Shown here: positions 14,954 through 17,861 of the stretch, piece after piece
How positions within the stretch are numbered: the stretch's first letter is position 1
Layout of the letters: every line of letters starts with the position of its first letter
Source: Actinomycetota bacterium
GTDB lineage: Bacteria; Actinomycetota; Actinomycetes; Nanopelagicales; Nanopelagicaceae
NCBI GenBank assembly: GCA_947480465.1
Contig: CANKCT010000003.1
Span: 1 to 17,861, forward strand
Reading direction: 5' to 3'
DNA: 17,861 bases
Program-made: the position numbers and the translations under genes
The notes under the pieces: generated by a model
Seen by the model: the letters and a program-made list of their open reading frames with translations, nothing else
The model's database searches: none
What the model was told of the DNA's origin: nothing

Positions 14954-15721
14954 ATGGCACTCACGGCGAAACGAGCAGCCTTTTTCGACGTCGATAATAC
15001 GCTGATTCGTGGCTCAACGATCTATTTTTTAGGTCGAGGCATGTATCAACGTGGTTACTTCACGAAAAAGGACATCTCTCGCTTTGTGCTAGCTAACCTG
15101 AGATTTCGCTTAACGGGAAAAGAGAACAAGGAAGAAATCGCGCGCTTTCAAAAATCTGCGACTGATTTTATTGGTGGGCACAGCGTGAAAGATATCGAGG
15201 CGATTGCACAAGAGATTTATGATGAATTTGTATCTCCTGCTATTTGGCAAGGCACAATAGATATTGCCCAAAAACATCTTGCAAACAAAGAAGAGGTATG
15301 GCTAGTGACTGCCGCACCTGAGGATATGGCAGTGCTTATCGCTCAGCGTTTGGGTTTCACTGGAGCTCTCGGTAGTAAAGCTGAAATAAAAGATGGATCT
15401 TACACAGGTGCCATGGTTGGCCCTTTGCTGCACGGAAAAGAAAAGGCGACTGCAATTACAGAGTTGGCAAAACGTGAAGGTTTTAATCTTGACGACTGTT
15501 ATGCATACTCCGATAGCAACAACGATTTGCCGCTGTTGCAATCTGTAGGAAATCCATCTGCGATAAATCCAGATGCGATATTAGGATTGCGTGCGATGGC
15601 TGAGGGTTGGCCGATACATGATTTTCGTCGTGCGCGGTTTATTGGTCGCGCGCTCTCCCCTATTGTGGTGCGCCTTGCTGCCCTTGCCACATGGCTGACT
15701 CCCCGCAGAAAGTCGCGCTGA
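14954..15721 (+). CDS. HAD-IB family hydrolase (SerB-like phosphatase)
   Basis: 255 residues of the haloacid dehalogenase superfamily, subfamily IB, to which phosphoserine phosphatases belong. Motif I is FFDVDNTLIRG (10-20) with nucleophile D12 and acid D14; motif II is VWLVTAAPE (115-123) with T119; the lysine of motif III lies in HGKEKA (160-165); motif IV is YSDSNNDLPLL (185-195) with D187 and D191. The segment between motifs I and II is a helical cap. Substrate cannot be read from sequence; annotated relatives are called SerB1 or lysophosphatidate-type phosphatases. The C-terminus ends with a hydrophobic stretch followed by basic residues (SPIVVRLAALATWLTPRRKSR, about 235-255), which might sit on the membrane. 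It is divergent from the cytochrome c biogenesis operon. Confidence 0.88.
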   Translation: MALTAKRAAFFDVDNTLIRGSTIYFLGRGMYQRGYFTKKDISRFVLANLRFRLTGKENKEEIARFQKSATDFIGGHSVKDIEAIAQEIYDEFVSPAIWQGTIDIAQKHLANKEEVWLVTAAPEDMAVLIAQRLGFTGALGSKAEIKDGSYTGAMVGPLLHGKEKATAITELAKREGFNLDDCYAYSDSNNDLPLLQSVGNPSAINPDAILGLRAMAEGWPIHDFRRARFIGRALSPIVVRLAALATWLTPRRKSR

Positions 15722-15761
15722 TTACCCAATAAGTACTAAAGCGCACTAATGTAAGCAAGTT

Positions 15762-17861
15762 ATGGAAATGCGCTCTTTCTCCGACTACTTACGTAGCATT
15801 GATGATGCTGCGTTTTTAACGTTGTTTTCTGCGCGTCCCGATCTCATCACTCCAGTACCACCAGATATCGCATCTTTGGCTGTACGTGCTTGCTCAGCTC
15901 CAAGTTTGGCCCGGGCAATTGATTCGCTTAATCATTGGCAATTTCAAGTGTTGGAAGCAGCAGGAGCGCTGAATGAACCTTTCACGCAAAAAGCACTCGT
16001 TGCACTCACCGATAAAGCCGCTGCAGAAGCCCTTGTACATCTCATTTCAATAGGACTCGTTTACCCATCAGATGACGGTATGCGCCTTCCATCACAACTT
16101 CGAGATGTGATCGGTAGTGAGCCCGCAGGTCTTGGGCCCACTTCAATGATAAAACTAAAGTTAGAAGAATTAGATAACGCACCTGCCGAAGCAAAAAAAG
16201 TATTAGAAAGACTTATTTGGGGACCTCCTCGTGGAAGCGTCGGAGATATCAAGAACCCAGGAGCAGGAGTTGCTTGGCTTCTTGAGCGAAAGTTTTTACT
16301 TCCATTAGATCAGCGCACAGTAATTTTGCCCAGAGAAGTTGGTTTATATCTGCGTGGAGGAAAAACTCATAAAGAGAATTTAGTTAAAGCACCGATTCTA
16401 AGTGGCGCGAAGCGGGATGATCGTCAAGTTAATCTTGCAGCAATCGCAAATATTTCTACAGTGCTGCGCTGGGTTGAAGAGCTATTAAATTTCTGGGCTG
16501 AAGAACCTGCCGATGCGCTTCGTGCTGGCGGATTAGGTGTTCGAGATTTGAAAATTATCGCTAACCACCTTGGAGTAGATGAATCATGTGCAGCATTCAT
16601 AACTGAACTTGCCTATTTAACCTCGCTAATAAGTTTCGATGCTGATGATCGAATCATGCCCAGCAATAAGTTTGATATTTGGCTAATGCAATCACCTGCA
16701 GACCGTTGGCAAGCCATTGCATCTACGTGGCTAGTAACTTCTCGGGTGAGTGGATTAGTCGGTAGAGCCGAAGCTAAGAATGTCGCAGCACTAGGACCCG
16801 AGCTTGACCGAGTAAACGCGTCCCGAGTGCGTTCTCTTGTTCTTTCGATTCTTAGTGAGAACCCTTCTATAGCACCCGATCTAGCCTCATTTAACGCACT
16901 CATGGCATGGCGAGCACCAGCACGTCGTACTTCACAAGAAGACTTATCTACCTGGACTTTGCGCGAAGCCGAGTGGCTCGGAATCACTGGACAAGGTGCA
17001 ATTTCAAAATATGGGGTTGGATTTCTAGGCGGTGAAGATCTAAACATTATTAATGAAGACTTACCAAAGACCGTCGATCACATCCTGATTCAAAGTGACA
17101 ATACAGCTATTGCACCAGGTCCGCTTGAACATGAAATTTCACAGCAGTTGGCAATCATGGCAGAAATTGAAAGTCGCGGTGGTGCAACCGTGTATCGCTT
17201 TAGCGAAGCAACAATTCGGCGTGCTTTAGATCATGGTAAAACGGGCGACGAGATAAAAGCTTTTCTGAGTAAGACTTCAAAAACTTCAATGCCTCAGCCG
17301 CTTGAATATCTAATCGCCGATGTTGCAAAAAAGCATGGCAAGTTGCGAGTAGGAAATACTTCTTCATTTATACGGTGTGAAGATACAGCTCTCATTGCAC
17401 AGATTATGAATGACAAGAAATTAGATGTTCTCTCACTCAGACGAATCGCACCTGAAGTAATTGTGTGTGACCACGATGCCATAGATGCAATGCGCCTTTT
17501 GAGAGACTGCGGATATATTCCCTCGGCTGAATCTTCTAATGGATTGCTATTAAGTGGGCCTCGATCTAATCGTGCTCAAACTAAGCCGCGACCACCTCGC
17601 GTTATTGGTGAGATTGAAACTCCAACTCCAGAGCTTTTGACCAATGCTTTACGCTCTATTCGAACTGGTGAAAAATCAAGTCATAAACAAACACGATTAC
17701 GGCAAGTGGCAAATGAAGCCCTGGGTGCATTACCAAGAAGCACAGCGAATGAGACTATGGATCTAGTGCTTAGATTCATTCAAGAAGAAAAATCGCTCTC
17801 TATTGGATATGCCGACAATAATGGCTCAGTAACTCATAGAATCATCGATCCTATCCGCGTA
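15762..17861 (+). CDS. Helicase-associated protein (actinobacterial Helicase_C_3 type), N-terminal 700 residues, cut by window edge
   Basis: An open frame of 700 codons from the ATG at 15762 (an alternative ATG is at 15768) to the window end with no stop. It opens FSDYLRSIDDAAFLTLFSARPDLITPVPPDIASLA (6-40), the usual start of the actinobacterial protein that in mycobacteria (Rv0862c) is encoded beside the XPB-type helicase. The region ILIQSDNTAIAPGPL (441-455), AEIESRGGATVYRFSEATIRRAL and MPQPLEYLIADVAKKHGKLRVG is the conserved helicase C-terminal-like core. The last visible residues, LSIGYADNNGSVTHRIIDPIRV, look like the start of a WYL-like fold. No Walker motifs are seen, so it is unlikely to be a helicase itself; a role in DNA repair or helicase regulation is inference. 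There is no ribosome-binding site; TAATGT lies nine bases before the ATG. Confidence 0.85.
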   Translation, partial: MEMRSFSDYLRSIDDAAFLTLFSARPDLITPVPPDIASLAVRACSAPSLARAIDSLNHWQFQVLEAAGALNEPFTQKALVALTDKAAAEALVHLISIGLVYPSDDGMRLPSQLRDVIGSEPAGLGPTSMIKLKLEELDNAPAEAKKVLERLIWGPPRGSVGDIKNPGAGVAWLLERKFLLPLDQRTVILPREVGLYLRGGKTHKENLVKAPILSGAKRDDRQVNLAAIANISTVLRWVEELLNFWAEEPADALRAGGLGVRDLKIIANHLGVDESCAAFITELAYLTSLISFDADDRIMPSNKFDIWLMQSPADRWQAIASTWLVTSRVSGLVGRAEAKNVAALGPELDRVNASRVRSLVLSILSENPSIAPDLASFNALMAWRAPARRTSQEDLSTWTLREAEWLGITGQGAISKYGVGFLGGEDLNIINEDLPKTVDHILIQSDNTAIAPGPLEHEISQQLAIMAEIESRGGATVYRFSEATIRRALDHGKTGDEIKAFLSKTSKTSMPQPLEYLIADVAKKHGKLRVGNTSSFIRCEDTALIAQIMNDKKLDVLSLRRIAPEVIVCDHDAIDAMRLLRDCGYIPSAESSNGLLLSGPRSNRAQTKPRPPRVIGEIETPTPELLTNALRSIRTGEKSSHKQTRLRQVANEALGALPRSTANETMDLVLRFIQEEKSLSIGYADNNGSVTHRIIDPIRV

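Noticed and set aside
14931..15762. Nine-base direct repeat AGCAAGTTA at 14931-14939 and 15754-15762, upstream of two genes
   Set aside because: Short, only two copies, at different distances from the genes, and AT-rich enough to occur by chance; no attachment-site or operator symmetry.
16613..17047. 144-codon minus-strand open frame inside the helicase-associated gene
   Set aside because: Antisense to a continuous 700-codon family-matching frame; low-complexity Ser/Arg composition typical of shadow frames.
1..17861. Mobile elements, defence systems, biosynthetic islands, CRISPR arrays or RNA genes
   Set aside because: Nearly every base is covered by recognised core genes; no transposase, integrase, phage, nuclease or toxin genes, no spaced repeats and no tRNA-like cloverleaf were seen.

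Overview
This is an ordinary but very compact core-metabolism stretch of a low-GC actinobacterial chromosome (about 42% GC by hand count of sample lines). The actinobacterial assignment rests on the proteins. NuoC has the N-terminal '[15 protein letters not shown]' block and the 'PVEYKG' tail known from mycobacterial NuoC. MenG begins MSRAxLxKDP, as in mycobacteria. MenE is the short form of about 360 residues. The cytochrome c biogenesis cluster has the order phosphoglycerate-mutase-like, ResA/TlpA, CcdA, ResB, CcsB seen in mycobacteria, and the last gene is the actinobacterial 'helicase-associated' protein that partners XPB-type helicases. Modest GC, near-zero spacers and stop codons shared between convergent genes suggest a streamlined planktonic lineage such as the freshwater Nanopelagicales (acI); that placement is inference.

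Layout. (1) Minus strand, 1-3111: menG, then nuoA-nuoB-nuoC-nuoD (nuoD runs off the left edge), so the last menaquinone biosynthesis step sits directly upstream of the start of respiratory complex I. (2) Plus strand, 3170-4986: bioY (biotin uptake S component) and menF (isochorismate synthase), divergent from menG. (3) Minus strand, 4983-8407: menB-menC-menD, converging on menF. (4) Plus strand, 8456-10641: menE-menA and a small PLDc_N-type membrane protein. (5) Minus strand, 10638-14903: a histidine phosphatase, then resA-ccdA-resB-ccsB (System II cytochrome c maturation). (6) Plus strand, 14954-17861: a HAD-IB phosphatase and the start of a helicase-associated protein that runs off the right edge.

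Together the genes build menaquinone (MenF, D, C, B, E, A, G all present), begin the complex I that reduces it, and mature the c-type cytochromes that accept electrons further along the chain. MenH and the DHNA-CoA thioesterase are the only classical-route steps not encoded here.

No stretch over 300 bases lacks a gene; the longest gap is under 60 bases. I see no tRNA, rRNA, CRISPR array, insertion sequence, prophage gene or clear hairpin terminator. Several genes have a -10-like hexamer 6-7 bases before the chosen start codon, suggesting leaderless transcripts. I found no obviously new biological system. The best second looks are the GC-rich menG, the E. coli-type glycine in MenB, the missing MenH, and the leaderless promoter pattern.
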